A stretch of DNA of 64,000 nt from contig CAWBLP010000010.1 of NCBI GenBank assembly GCA_963789495.1, positions 496,001 through 560,000 on the forward strand, given 5' to 3'. A program made the translations under genes and the position numbers. Source of the DNA: CAWBLP01 sp963789495. GTDB taxonomy: Bacteria; Pseudomonadota; Alphaproteobacteria; Acetobacterales; Acetobacteraceae. Positions within the stretch are counted from its first letter, which is position 1. Every line of letters begins with the position of its first letter. The notes below the pieces were generated by a model. That model was not told where the DNA came from. It was given only the letters and a program-made list of their open reading frames with translations, and made no database searches. Positions 15,974 to 25,142 of the stretch are shown in pieces.

Positions 15974-16506
15974 CCGCCGACGCCATCCGCATCCGTTGGC
16001 TGACGCCCGAACAGGCGCATGCGCGCAGCGGCGCGCTGGCCGATGTGCTGCTGGATTGCGTGGCGGGTGGCGCGTCGGTCAGCTTCATGGCGCCGCTGTC
16101 GCGCGACAAGGCACAGGCGTTCTGGCGTGACGTGGCCGAGGGTGTGGCGCGCGGGGGGCGGGCGTTGCTGGTCGCCGAGGACGCGGCGACCGACGACGTC
16201 GTCGGCACCGTGCAGCTCGTGCTGGCTCAGCCGGAGAACCAGCCGCATCGAGGCGACATTGCGAAAATGCTGGTGCACCGCCGGGCCCGCCGGCGCGGCA
16301 TCGGTGCGATGTTGATGCGCGCCGCCGAGGATGCTGCGCGCAGGGCGGGAAAGACGCTGCTGGTGCTCGACACCGCGACCGGCAGTGACGCGGAGCGGTT
16401 GTACCAGCGTCTGGGATGGATGCAGGTCGGCGTGATCCCCGATTACGCGCTGTGGCCGGACGGCAGGCCGTGCGCCACGACCTATTATTTCAAGCGGCTG
16501 GTGTGA
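15970..16506 (+). CDS. GNAT-family N-acetyltransferase
   Basis: The 178-residue protein has the GNAT core: VGTVQLVLAQPENQPHRGDI (strand 4 region) and AKMLVHRRARRRGIGAMLM, where RRRGIG is the acetyl-CoA pyrophosphate loop, followed by TLLVLDTATGSDAERLYQRL. This layout resembles acetyltransferases of the tabtoxin-resistance type, but the substrate is not proven. It is translationally coupled to the XRE-cupin regulator, which suggests that the pair forms a ligand-sensing detoxification or modification unit. Confidence 0.9.
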   Translation: MTADAIRIRWLTPEQAHARSGALADVLLDCVAGGASVSFMAPLSRDKAQAFWRDVAEGVARGGRALLVAEDAATDDVVGTVQLVLAQPENQPHRGDIAKMLVHRRARRRGIGAMLMRAAEDAARRAGKTLLVLDTATGSDAERLYQRLGWMQVGVIPDYALWPDGRPCATTYYFKRLV

Positions 16507-16626
16507 GCCGCTTCTGACCAGGTCGCATGGACAGGACCCGATCCATGCCGCGTGACGCGACTCCCGTTGCCGCGGTTCGACTGCGGGGCTTACGCTCGAC
16601 TGATCACCCGCAGCGGAGGCCGGAGC

Positions 16627-17847
16627 ATGCAGGTCCTGTTTCGAAACGGACTGCACGACGTGTTCGGCACCTGGCCGCTCGCTTACATCCCCTATGGCGG
16701 CGGCGATTTCGGTGAGGTCAGGGCCGTCGCGCAGGCCATCGGCGACGGTGACGACGCCGCATTTTACCAGGCCTGGACCACGGCGGCAGGGCGGCTGCAG
16801 GCCGAAGCCGAGGCGGCGCTGGCCGGGCGGCATGTCAGCAGCGCCCGGGAGCTGTATCTGCGCGCCAGCGCCTTCTACGCGGCGTCCTTTCACCTGCTGT
16901 ATGGCGCACCTGCCGATCCGCGCTTGCTCGCTGCCTTCCGGAAGCAGATCGCCGCCTTCGACCAGGGACTCGCCCTCGGGGCCTGCGCCATTCGGCCGCA
17001 GCGGATCCCGTTCGGGGACCTTGCCCTGCCAGCCTACTTCATCCCGGCAGAAGGGCAGGAAACGCAGGTCAGGCCGCTGATCATCTTCAACAACGGTTAT
17101 GATGGGACGGTCACGGACATGTATTTTGCTTCGGCCGTTGCCGCCTCGCGCCGGGGCTATCACGGCCTGCTGTTCGACGGGCCCGGACAGGGTGCGATGC
17201 TCTACGAGCATCAGGTGCCATTGCGGCCGGACTGGGAAACCGTCGTGACGGCAGTCGTGGACTTCGCCGTCTCGCACCCGTTCGTCGATCCCGCGCGCAT
17301 CGCGCTGAGCGGGTGGAGCCTCGGCGGGCATCTCGCACCGCGTGCCGCCTCCGGCGAACACCGCATTGCGGCACTCGTTGCCGATCCGGGAACCTGGAGC
17401 ATCGCGGACGGGTTTCGCAGTGCCATCCGCCGCATGTTCGGCCTGCTGCCCGAAGCGGTGCAGGACCTCGGCGCGCTTGACCAATCGATCATCGACCGTG
17501 CGGATGCCGCTATTCGCAAAGATCGTGACTTGAACTGGAAAGTCGTGCAGCGCGGGTTCTGGGTGCATGGCGTGGACAACCTGCGTGACTATCTGGCATC
17601 GGCCGAGCTGTTTACAATGGAAGGCCGGGCGGAGCTGATCGAATGCCCGACATTGATCACCCAGGCCGAGAATGACGCTCTCGCGGCCGGAGCCGGCGAC
17701 TTCTTCGATGCGCTGCGCTGTCCGAAGACGTTGTTGCGTTTCACGGCCGAGGAAGGAGCCGACGGGCACTGTGAGATGCAGAACCGGTCGCTGCTCAATC
17801 GACGCGTCCTGGATTGGCTCGATGAGCAGTTCGCGGGGATCGGGTGA
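16627..17847 (+). CDS. Alpha/beta hydrolase (FrsA/pseudooxynicotine-hydrolase-like)
   Basis: This 406-residue hydrolase has an N-terminal helical cap region (residues 1-120) and an alpha/beta core. The strand block is PLIIFNNGYDGTVTDMY (oxyanion side), then GYHGLLFDGPGQG, the nucleophile elbow GWSLGGH (Ser), the Asp region TQAENDALAAG, and the His in GADGHCEMQNR. The long helical insert and GPGQG block fit the FrsA/2,6-dihydroxypseudooxynicotine hydrolase group, which cleaves C-C or ester bonds. ATG 16627 is chosen from GGAGGCCGGAGC upstream. The substrate is unknown. It lies after the GNAT gene with a 120-bp gap. Confidence 0.85.
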   Translation: MQVLFRNGLHDVFGTWPLAYIPYGGGDFGEVRAVAQAIGDGDDAAFYQAWTTAAGRLQAEAEAALAGRHVSSARELYLRASAFYAASFHLLYGAPADPRLLAAFRKQIAAFDQGLALGACAIRPQRIPFGDLALPAYFIPAEGQETQVRPLIIFNNGYDGTVTDMYFASAVAASRRGYHGLLFDGPGQGAMLYEHQVPLRPDWETVVTAVVDFAVSHPFVDPARIALSGWSLGGHLAPRAASGEHRIAALVADPGTWSIADGFRSAIRRMFGLLPEAVQDLGALDQSIIDRADAAIRKDRDLNWKVVQRGFWVHGVDNLRDYLASAELFTMEGRAELIECPTLITQAENDALAAGAGDFFDALRCPKTLLRFTAEEGADGHCEMQNRSLLNRRVLDWLDEQFAGIG

Positions 17848-17995
17848 TCCGTGCTGCCATGGAGCGGCGGCGTGTCGGTAGAGCAACTCCTCGCGGGCGG
17901 TCGGCCAGGCTGATGTGCGTCTCTTCCAGTGGTGAACTCGGTGTTTCGCCGCATGTGGAACGGTGGCACACGCGGGGCGACGAATGGCGGCGGGG

Positions 17996-19249
17996 TCAGC
18001 ATGGGCGAAACGCGTCCAGCGCCCGCGCCACCTGGTCCAGCACGCCGTTCCAATCCCCGGGCGCGGATTGCCGGAACAGCCGCATCGTCGGGTACCAGGG
18101 ACTGTCGCCGCGCCGTTCCAGCCATCGCCAGTCGGCGCGGAACGCCAGTAGCACCCAGACCGGCACCGCAAGCGCGCCGGCCAGATGCGTGAGCGCGGTG
18201 TCGACGGTGATCACCAGGTCCATCAGCGCTGCCAGCGCCGCCGTGTCGGCGAAATCATGCAGGCCTGCACTGTGATCTTGCAGTGCCAGTCCGGCCGTGG
18301 CGGTGCGGTCGGCCGGTCGGATCTCGGTCTGCAGCAGATGAAACGAACACGCCCGGCCGCGCAGCAGCCGCGCGAACTGTGCCAGCGCAAGACTACGCCG
18401 ATGATCGTCGCGATGCGCCGGATTGCCGGAGAACGCCACGCCCACGCGCAGCCCACCCGGTTCGCCCAGGCGCGCGCGCCAGTCCGCGACGCGGTCGGGT
18501 GGCGGCGCCAGATACGGCACCGCGGTGGGAATGCTGCCGAGATCGGTGTCGAACGCCAGCGGCAGGCTCATCATCGGGCAATGCAGATCGAATGGCGGCA
18601 ATGCGTCGCCGCGTTCCAGGATGGCCGATGCGCCGGCCAGCCCATGCAGCAATGCGCCCTGACCGGGCAATGTCTCGACCAGCACCGTGGCGCCGCGTGC
18701 CGCCACCAGTGGCACGTAGCGGACAAATTGCAGTGCGTCGCCGTGACCCTGTTCGGCGTGCAGCAGGATGATGCAGCCGGTGATGTCTTCGCCGCGCCAT
18801 TGCGGCTGCGCAAAGCCACGATCGAGATGTCGGCCGAGCAAACTGCGGAAGCGTGCTTCGAATTGCGGCCAGGCTTCGCGGAACCGGCCGGCGCGCAGCA
18901 GCATGATGGCGTTGGTTTCCAGCGCCTCGGCGAAATCCGGACGGATCGCCAGCGCGCGGCGGATGGACAGTGTGGCGATCTCGTCCTGGCCGAGTGCGAA
19001 CAGGGCGGCGGCCAGGTCGTTATGTGCGGCGGCGTGGTTGGGATTGATGCTGACGGCCATGTCCAATGCGACGGCGGCTTCGGCAAACCGGCCGCGCTGG
19101 TATTGCATGTGGCCGAGCAGGTAGAGGACCTGGGCTTCGTCGTTGTTGCGGCCAACGATCATCTTCAGCACGGCTTCGGCTTCGGCGAAGGCGCCGCGTT
19201 CATGCGCGCGGTAGGCGAGGTCGCCGAACAGTGCGATCAGGTCGTTCAT
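17996..19249 (-). CDS. TPR-glycosyltransferase paralogue 3 (last of array)
   Basis: The 417-residue protein has TPR repeats at residues 5-140 (for example AQVLYLLGHMQYQRGRFAEA) and a C-terminal GT9/GT41-like domain with IILLHAEQGHGDALQFVRY, VGVAFSGNPAHRDDHRR and TAALAALMDLVITVDTALTH. It probably adds a sugar to a protein or surface glycan in the cytoplasm. Its start overlaps the stop of the preceding paralogue by 4 bases. It has fewer TPR units than the middle copy. The acceptor and sugar are not evident, and no flagellin gene is in the window. Confidence 0.88.
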   Translation of the reverse strand: MNDLIALFGDLAYRAHERGAFAEAEAVLKMIVGRNNDEAQVLYLLGHMQYQRGRFAEAAVALDMAVSINPNHAAAHNDLAAALFALGQDEIATLSIRRALAIRPDFAEALETNAIMLLRAGRFREAWPQFEARFRSLLGRHLDRGFAQPQWRGEDITGCIILLHAEQGHGDALQFVRYVPLVAARGATVLVETLPGQGALLHGLAGASAILERGDALPPFDLHCPMMSLPLAFDTDLGSIPTAVPYLAPPPDRVADWRARLGEPGGLRVGVAFSGNPAHRDDHRRSLALAQFARLLRGRACSFHLLQTEIRPADRTATAGLALQDHSAGLHDFADTAALAALMDLVITVDTALTHLAGALAVPVWVLLAFRADWRWLERRGDSPWYPTMRLFRQSAPGDWNGVLDQVARALDAFRPC

Positions 19250-20721
19250 TGCGCCGTGACGGCTGCGCTTGCGCTCATGGCGCGGTCGATCGCGTCCAGC
19301 AGGTGCGACCAGTCATCCAGGCCCGGCTGGCGGAACAGTTTCATCGTTGGATACCAGGGGCTGTCGCTGCGCCCGGTCATCCAGCGATAATCGGCGCCGA
19401 ACGGCAGCATCAGCCAGACCGGTCGCGCCAGTGCACCGGCGAGATGCGCGAGCGCCGTGTCCACCGAGACAACGAGGTCCATGCAGGACAGCAACGCCGC
19501 GGTATCGGCAAAGTCCACCAGCCGCGTGCTGTGATCCACCGGCCGCGGCGACAGCGCGGTCAGCGTGGCGCGGTCGGTATCGCTGATGTCGGTCTGTGCC
19601 ACGTGGAACTCGCAATCCGCGCGCTGCAGCAGCGGTATCAGCAGATGCAGCGGCAGGTCGCGGTTCCACGGTCCGCCGATGCTGCCGGACCAGGCGATGG
19701 CGATGCGGCGCCGCTCGCCGCGCGGACCCAGGATGCGCTGCCAGGTCTCCAGCCGGTCCGGCGCCGCATGCAGATACGGCACAGTGCGCGGAATGGTCGC
19801 GATCTCGGTGCGGAACGCACGCGGCAGGCTCATCAGCGAGCAATGCGTGTCGAAGCGCGGCAGCGTGTCGCCGCGTGCGAACACGCCGGCGATACGCGGC
19901 AGATTGCGCAGCAGCGGCACCAGCGGCGGCTGCACCTCCACCAGCACCTGGCCGGCGCGGGCCGCCACCATCGGCAGGTAGCGCAGGAACTGCAACGAAT
20001 CGCCGAAGCCCTGTTCGGCATGCAGCAGGATGGTACGGCCGGCGAGATCGTCCTCGCCCAGCCAGGACGGGCGGGCGAACACGCGGCGCTTGTCGCGTCC
20101 GAGTTCGGCGTACCAGCGTGCCTCGTGACGCCGCCAGCCATTGCTGAAATCGCCCAGCGCCAGCTCCGCCAGTGCCAGCAGATACCGGGCGTTGGCGTTG
20201 TTCGGCTGCAGCCGCAGCGCCTCGCGATACTGCACCAGCGCTTCCTCGAACCGCCCCAGCGCCGCCAGCGACACCGCGATGTCGTTGCGAAGCGTGGCCA
20301 GCGACGGATCCTGTGCCAGCGCGTGTTGCAGGATCGGCAGGGCTTCGTCCGGCCGGCGCAGCGCCAGCAGCAGCGCGCCGAGATTGGCGTGGATCTGCGG
20401 CAGTTCCGGCGCGAGGGCGATGGCGCGGCGATACAGCGCCACCGCCTCGGCGTCGCGACCTTCCGCGCGGCGCACCTCGGCCAGGTTGTTGTGCAACTGC
20501 GCGTCGGCCGGCTGCAGCGCCAGGGCTGCGGCGTAGTAGGTGCCGGCCTCGGTCAGGGCGTCGCGGGTGCGGGCGAGGAAGCCCAGGAAATGCAGCACGA
20601 CGACGTCGTGGCGGCCGGCATCGAGCGCGGCGCGGAACAGGGTTTCAGCCTCGACCCGGTCGCCGCGGTCGAACGCCTGCTGGCCCTGTTCCACCAGGCG
20701 GTCGGTGTCGGCAACGGTCAT
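19246..20721 (-). CDS. TPR-glycosyltransferase paralogue 2 (middle of array)
   Basis: This 491-residue paralogue is the longest copy in TPR content (about residues 10-210: EAVALYRRAIALAPELPQIH, DEALPILQHALAQDPSLATL, EALVQYREALRLQPNNANAR). The transferase part contains TILLHAEQGFGDSLQFLRYL, IAIAWSGSIGGPWNRDLP and TAALLSCMDLVVSVDTALAH. The conserved HAEQG.GD and VDTA.AHLAGAL blocks are shared by all three copies. It overlaps both neighbours by 4 bases (ATGA type), so the three genes form one translationally coupled unit. Target unknown. Confidence 0.9.
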   Translation of the reverse strand: MTVADTDRLVEQGQQAFDRGDRVEAETLFRAALDAGRHDVVVLHFLGFLARTRDALTEAGTYYAAALALQPADAQLHNNLAEVRRAEGRDAEAVALYRRAIALAPELPQIHANLGALLLALRRPDEALPILQHALAQDPSLATLRNDIAVSLAALGRFEEALVQYREALRLQPNNANARYLLALAELALGDFSNGWRRHEARWYAELGRDKRRVFARPSWLGEDDLAGRTILLHAEQGFGDSLQFLRYLPMVAARAGQVLVEVQPPLVPLLRNLPRIAGVFARGDTLPRFDTHCSLMSLPRAFRTEIATIPRTVPYLHAAPDRLETWQRILGPRGERRRIAIAWSGSIGGPWNRDLPLHLLIPLLQRADCEFHVAQTDISDTDRATLTALSPRPVDHSTRLVDFADTAALLSCMDLVVSVDTALAHLAGALARPVWLMLPFGADYRWMTGRSDSPWYPTMKLFRQPGLDDWSHLLDAIDRAMSASAAVTAQ

Positions 20722-22175
20722 TGGCTGGGGGTCCCGAGCCAGTGCGTGAGCGCTTCACCAACCCCGTGCAGCACGGTCGGCCAGTCGCCGGGGCTGGGCT
20801 GGCGGAACAGCCGCATGGTGGGATACCACGGGCTGTCGCTGCGGTCGGGCGCCAGCCAGCGCCAGTCCGCCGCATAGGGCAGCAGCAGCCAGGTCGGCCG
20901 ATCCAGCGCGCCGGCCAGATGCGCGACCGCGGTATCGACCGAGATCACCAGGTCCATCAGCGAGAGCAGCGCGGCGGTATCGGCGAAGTCGCGCAGCGCC
21001 CCATTGTGCCGGTGCAGGGCCGGCGCAACGGGCGGGTCGCTCGCGCGTGACGGCTGAACCAGGTGGAATTCGACGCCGGAGCAAGCCAGCATCCCGCCCC
21101 ATAGCGGCGGCGGGATGGACCGGTTCCGGTCGTCGCTGTGCGCCGGATTGCCGGCGAAGGCCAAGCCGATCCGCGGTTTTTCCGGCCCGCCCAGGCGCCG
21201 CGCCCAGGCCTCGCGCCGGTCGGCGGGCGGGGTCAGATAGGGCGTCGCTGGAGGGATCGTGGCGGCGTCGGTGGCGAAGGCGAAGGGCAGGCTCAGGATC
21301 GGGCAATGCAGATCGAACGCCGGCACTGCCTCGCCGGGTCCCACCACCGCGCTGACCCAGGGCTGATCCGCGACCAGCGGCACCAGGTCCCGCTGCACCG
21401 CGGCGATGACCCTGGCGCCGCGGGCCGCCAGCAATGGCGCGTAGCGGATGAACTGGATGGTGTCGCCGATGCCCTGTTCGGCATGCAGCAGGATGCTGCG
21501 TCCGGCCGGGTCTTCGCCGGTCCATCGTATCGCACCATCGAAGCTGCGGACCGGGTGATCCGGCGCGCGCAGCCGCGCCTCATGCCGCGCCCAGCCCTCG
21601 GCGAACCGGCCCTGCTCCAGCAGCAGATACCCCAGCGCCAGTTCGGCCCGATACCATCCGGGCCGCAGCAGCAGCGCCCGATGCTGCGCCGCCTGCGCCG
21701 CATCCTCGCAGCGCATCCGATGCAGCGCCCCGGCCAGTTCCAGCTCCATCTCCGGCTGGTTCGGGTCGCGTCGCAGCAGCGCGCGGAACGCCGCCACCGC
21801 CTGGTCCAGCCGGCCGGCAGTCTTCAGCACCAGCGCCAGGCCACGGCCGGCCGCATCGTGCTCCGGCTCTGCTGCCAGCACCTGGGCGAACTGCTCTGCC
21901 GCGGCGTCCAGCTCACCCTGTGCCCACAGGCGTTCGGCGAACCAGGCGCGCGCCGCGCTGTCATCCGGCGCCAGCGCCACCGCAGAGCGTGCCAGGGCCA
22001 GTGCCTCGACCGGCTGGCCCTGGGCCTGGCGCAGGCGCGACAGTTGCAGCAGGACGGCGGCATCGCGCGCACCGGTGCCGAGGACCAGGCGCAACACCGC
22101 ATCCGCGCCCGACAGATCGCCGGCGGCCGCCCGTTCCCGCGCCAGAGCCAGCATCATGTCGGCGTATTCCACCAC
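20718..22175 (-). CDS. TPR-glycosyltransferase paralogue 1 (first of array)
   Basis: The 485-residue first gene of the array has TPR units at about residues 10-200 (GDLSGADAVLRLVLGTGARD, GELDAAAEQFAQVLAAEPEH) and the transferase blocks SILLHAEQGIGDTIQFIRYA, IGLAFAGNPAHSDDRNRSIP and TAALLSLMDLVISVDTAVAH. GTG 22175 is chosen because AAGGAG lies 6 bases upstream; an ATG pair at 22157 is an alternative with no good site. It is divergent from the exonuclease gene (start 22251) with only 75 bp between them. Confidence 0.88.
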   Translation of the reverse strand: MVEYADMMLALARERAAAGDLSGADAVLRLVLGTGARDAAVLLQLSRLRQAQGQPVEALALARSAVALAPDDSAARAWFAERLWAQGELDAAAEQFAQVLAAEPEHDAAGRGLALVLKTAGRLDQAVAAFRALLRRDPNQPEMELELAGALHRMRCEDAAQAAQHRALLLRPGWYRAELALGYLLLEQGRFAEGWARHEARLRAPDHPVRSFDGAIRWTGEDPAGRSILLHAEQGIGDTIQFIRYAPLLAARGARVIAAVQRDLVPLVADQPWVSAVVGPGEAVPAFDLHCPILSLPFAFATDAATIPPATPYLTPPADRREAWARRLGGPEKPRIGLAFAGNPAHSDDRNRSIPPPLWGGMLACSGVEFHLVQPSRASDPPVAPALHRHNGALRDFADTAALLSLMDLVISVDTAVAHLAGALDRPTWLLLPYAADWRWLAPDRSDSPWYPTMRLFRQPSPGDWPTVLHGVGEALTHWLGTPSQ

Positions 22176-22250
22176 GGCCGGCTCCTTGCAGGACGCCGAT
22201 CCGTGCCACCAATGCTTGGCATCGGCCAGGGGAGACGCAACATCCAGGTC

Positions 22251-23297
22251 ATGCCGCATCCCCAGACCTGGCTGAAAGTGCTGCCGCAGGGACTCTACTG
22301 CGAACCCGGCGGGTTCTTCGTCGATCCCACCCGCGCGGTGGACCGGGCCGTGGTCACCCACGCGCATTCCGACCATGCGCGGCCCGGCCATCGCGCAGTC
22401 CTGGCCAGCGCCGACACGCTGGCGCTGATGCGCGCGCGCATGGGTGAGGATCGCGCCGGCCTGTCGCAGCAGGCGCTCGCCTGGGGCGAGACGCTGCGCA
22501 TCGGCGAGGTCGATGTCAGTCTCCAACCGGCCGGCCATGTGCTGGGCAGCGCCCAGGTGGTGATGGGCTATCGCGGGGCGCGCGTCGTGGTCAGCGGCGA
22601 CTACAAGCGGGTGGCCGATCCGACCTGCGCCGGGTTCGAGCCGGTGCCGTGCGACGTGTTCGTGACCGAGGCCACATTCGCCCTGCCGGTGTTCCAGCAC
22701 CCGCCACCGGCAGTGGAAATCCGCCGGCTGCTGGACAGCGTGGTGCTGTTCCCGGATCGCACCCATGTCGTGGGCTGCTACGCGCTCGGGAAATGCCAGC
22801 GGCTGATCGCCCTACTGCGCCAGGCGGGCTGGGATCGGCCGATCTGGCTGCATGGTGCGCTGGCCTCCATGTGCGCCGTGTATGAGGCGCGGGGCGTTCG
22901 CCTCGGCGAGCTGCGGCCGGCGACCACGGCGGGGAAGGGGGAGCTGACCGGCACCATCGTGCTGGCGCCGCCCAGCGCCGTGACCGACCGCTGGGCGCGC
23001 CGCATGGCCGACCCGGTGGTTGCCCTGGCCTCCGGCTGGATGCGGGTGCGCCAGCGTGCCCGCTCGCGGGGGGTGGAACTGCCGCTTGTCATCTCCGACC
23101 ACGCCGACTGGGGCGAGCTGAACGCCACCCTGGATGAGGTGGGCGCGCCCGAGGTGTGGGTGACGCATGGCCGCGAGGAGGCGCTGATCCACGCCGCGGA
23201 GCAGCGCGGCATGCGCGGCCGCGCGCTGCGTCTGCTCGGCTACGGCGAGGAGGACGAGGCGGAGGACGCGGTTGAGGCAACCGAGGCCGTGCCATAG
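22251..23297 (+). CDS. Ligase-associated type DNA exonuclease (MBL/beta-CASP fold)
   Basis: This 348-residue protein begins QGLYCEPGGFFVDP and has the metallo-beta-lactamase metal motif THAHSDHARPGH, then GHVLGSAQV and VVSGDYKR, and the late His in VWVTHGREEALIHAA. The pattern matches the 'ligase-associated DNA exonuclease' family. It usually sits beside an ATP-dependent DNA ligase, a large helicase and a phosphoesterase and is thought to take part in DNA repair. None of these partners is visible here: a cupin and a deacetylase follow. The assignment rests on motifs; the DNA role is family knowledge. Confidence 0.85.
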   Translation: MPHPQTWLKVLPQGLYCEPGGFFVDPTRAVDRAVVTHAHSDHARPGHRAVLASADTLALMRARMGEDRAGLSQQALAWGETLRIGEVDVSLQPAGHVLGSAQVVMGYRGARVVVSGDYKRVADPTCAGFEPVPCDVFVTEATFALPVFQHPPPAVEIRRLLDSVVLFPDRTHVVGCYALGKCQRLIALLRQAGWDRPIWLHGALASMCAVYEARGVRLGELRPATTAGKGELTGTIVLAPPSAVTDRWARRMADPVVALASGWMRVRQRARSRGVELPLVISDHADWGELNATLDEVGAPEVWVTHGREEALIHAAEQRGMRGRALRLLGYGEEDEAEDAVEATEAVP

Positions 23298-23430
23298 TCT
23301 GCCCGAAGGTCCGGCGGGATGGCACGTGCGGCCGCAACCCAACAGGCCGAGCGAAGCCAAGACGTCGCAGCACGCAGGACCGTTGTATCACGCAGGACCG
23401 CCGCACTCTGCCAGCGGCACGGAGAGAGCG

Positions 23431-23928
23431 ATGAGCGAACCGCAGGCCTTCACCTTCGCCGACGATGGGGTCATTCCGAATTCCAAGCTGCCGCTGCTGG
23501 TGTATCGCGCCGCGGTTCCGGCCGATCCCGCGGCGATCGAGCGGCTGTTCGCCGCGAACCGCTGGCCCCCGGCCTGGCGCGACGCGGTGCACAAGTTCCA
23601 TCATTTCCACAGCAACGCGCATGAGGCGCTGGGCGTGGCGCGCGGGTCCGCCTCGGTGCTGTTCGGCGGGCCGGGCGGCCAGGTGCTGGAGGTGCAGGCT
23701 GGCGACGTCGTCGTGCTGCCGGCCGGGGTGGGACATTGCAACCAGAGCCAGTCGGCAGACCTGCTGATCGTCGGCGCTTATCCGGAGAATGCGCCCTCGC
23801 CGAACCTGCATCGGGGCAAGCCGGAGGAGCATGACGCGGCGGTGCAGGCGATCGCCGCGACCTCCCGCCCGACGGCCGATCCGGTCGTCGGTGCGGAGGG
23901 ACCGCTGCTGCGCCTGTGGGGTGGATAG
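23431..23928 (+). CDS. Cupin-domain protein
   Basis: The 165-residue protein carries a single cupin fold: FHHFHSNAHEALGVARGSAS, in which the His/Glu set provides metal ligands, then VQAGDVVVLPAGVGHCNQ with the second His. The context VYRAAVPADPAAIERLF at the start is common in a group of small bacterial cupins of unknown reaction. ATG 23431 follows GGAGAGAG. It lies 130 bp after the exonuclease gene. Fold assignment is firm; a specific reaction is not. Confidence 0.88.
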   Translation: MSEPQAFTFADDGVIPNSKLPLLVYRAAVPADPAAIERLFAANRWPPAWRDAVHKFHHFHSNAHEALGVARGSASVLFGGPGGQVLEVQAGDVVVLPAGVGHCNQSQSADLLIVGAYPENAPSPNLHRGKPEEHDAAVQAIAATSRPTADPVVGAEGPLLRLWGG

Positions 23929-24040
23929 CAGGCGATGGCGAGCGGGCACTCATGATGGGGATTCCGAGACTGACGGTCGGGGCCATCCGGTCCGGCGTGC
24001 CGGTCCAGCGGGGCGCCGCCGGTTCAGGGCGGCAGGGACG

Positions 24041-24877
24041 ATGACGGGACCGTTCGTGCCGGATGCCTGGCCGCCGGATCGGCCGCTCGCGGTCTCGGTC
24101 AACGTCATGCTGGAGGGGTGGGCCGATGGCAGCGCCCCCGGCATCGGGCCGATGGGCAATCCGCTGAAGCCCGGCGTGCGGGATTTTCAGGCGCTATCCT
24201 GGGCGGAATACGGCCCGAAGACCGGCATGGGGCATCTGCTGCCCGCCCTGAAGCGGGCCGGTATCCACGCCGTGGTCTACACCAGCGGCGTGGTGGCGGA
24301 GCGCTATCCCGCCCTGCCGCGCGCGATCGTTCAGGGTGGCCATGCGGTGGCGGCGCATGGCTGGAGCCAGGGGACACTGCCGGCCTATCTCTCGCCGCAG
24401 GACGAGGCAGCGGATATCGCACGCTGCGTGGAGATTTTGGCCCGCACCGCCGGCACGCCGCCGGAAGGCTGGCTCAGCCCACGCTGCACGCCGAGCGCGG
24501 AGACGTCGCGGCTGCTGGCGAAGGCCGGTTTCCTCTGGCACGCGGACATGTTCGACACCGATCTGCCGTATCGGATCGACACGCCGGATGGGGCGCTGGT
24601 CGGGATGCCGTTCACCATGGAGGTGAATGACATGCCGCTGTATGTCCGCTACGGGAACGCGCCGGATGTGTTCACCCGCACCCTGTCCCGCATCGTGGCG
24701 GGGTGGGAGCGGCTTGGCCGTCCGTTTGCGTGCCTCGATGTCACGGTGCATGCGCACGTGTTCGGACGGCCGTATGGCGTGATCGCTATGCTGGACGCAC
24801 TGGAGCTGGTCCAGGCCAGCCGGTGGTGCTGGATGACCGACCACGCGACGCTTGCGCGGATGTATCGCGACATCTGA
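24041..24877 (+). CDS. Polysaccharide deacetylase family protein (PuuE-like)
   Basis: This 278-residue protein has the NodB-homology layout without a signal peptide: LAVSVNVMLEGWADGSAP near the N-terminus, GIHAVVYTSGVVAERYP, GHAVAAHGWSQGT (metal-His region), then GWLSPRCTPSAETSRLLAKA and GFLWHADMFDTDLPY. The absence of an export signal and the PuuE/peptidoglycan-deacetylase-like arrangement suggest a cytoplasmic amidase acting on a small carbon-nitrogen substrate rather than a cell-wall enzyme. The ATG at 24041 follows GGCAGGGACG. It converges on repeat A copy 3. Confidence 0.85.
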   Translation: MTGPFVPDAWPPDRPLAVSVNVMLEGWADGSAPGIGPMGNPLKPGVRDFQALSWAEYGPKTGMGHLLPALKRAGIHAVVYTSGVVAERYPALPRAIVQGGHAVAAHGWSQGTLPAYLSPQDEAADIARCVEILARTAGTPPEGWLSPRCTPSAETSRLLAKAGFLWHADMFDTDLPYRIDTPDGALVGMPFTMEVNDMPLYVRYGNAPDVFTRTLSRIVAGWERLGRPFACLDVTVHAHVFGRPYGVIAMLDALELVQASRWCWMTDHATLARMYRDI

Positions 24878-24881
24878 CGTC

Positions 24882-25132
24882 GTCGGGGCGTTGCCCCGAA
24901 CCCCACCAGGGGCTTTGCCCCTGGACCCCAGCAAAGGCTCAGCCTTTGCAATCGGATTCGGTTTGGAGTGGGGAGGGGGCGGGGCGGTTCCGGACCAAAC
25001 GATCATCGCAGAACGGCCCCCTCCCCACCCCAAACAGTATCGGTTCCAAGGGCCGGGCCCTTGGCGGGGTTTCAAGGGGCAGCGCCCCTTGATGGGGGTT
25101 TCGGGGGCAACGCCCCCGTCGCTCGCCGCATC
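24882..25132. repeat. Dispersed repeat A, copy 3 (full length, minus orientation)
   Basis: The element fills the gap between two convergent genes. In reverse complement it follows copy 1 block by block: GGGGGCGTTGCCCCC, AAGGGGCGCTGCCCCTT, CCAAGGGCCCGGCCCTTGG, the central GGTGGGGAGGGGGC/GCCCCCTCCCCACC pair, CAAAGGCTGAGCCTTTG, CCAGGGGCAAAGCCCCTGG and CGGGGCAACGCCCCG. The outer GTCGCTCGCCGC end is kept on one side only. Confidence 0.85.
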
Positions 25133-25142
25133 CCCCCTGCTA

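Noticed and set aside
15901..18171. Minus-strand open frame of about 756 codons opposite the GNAT and hydrolase genes
   Set aside because: Composition is Arg/His/Gly-rich and without domains; the plus-strand genes have full motifs and ribosome sites.
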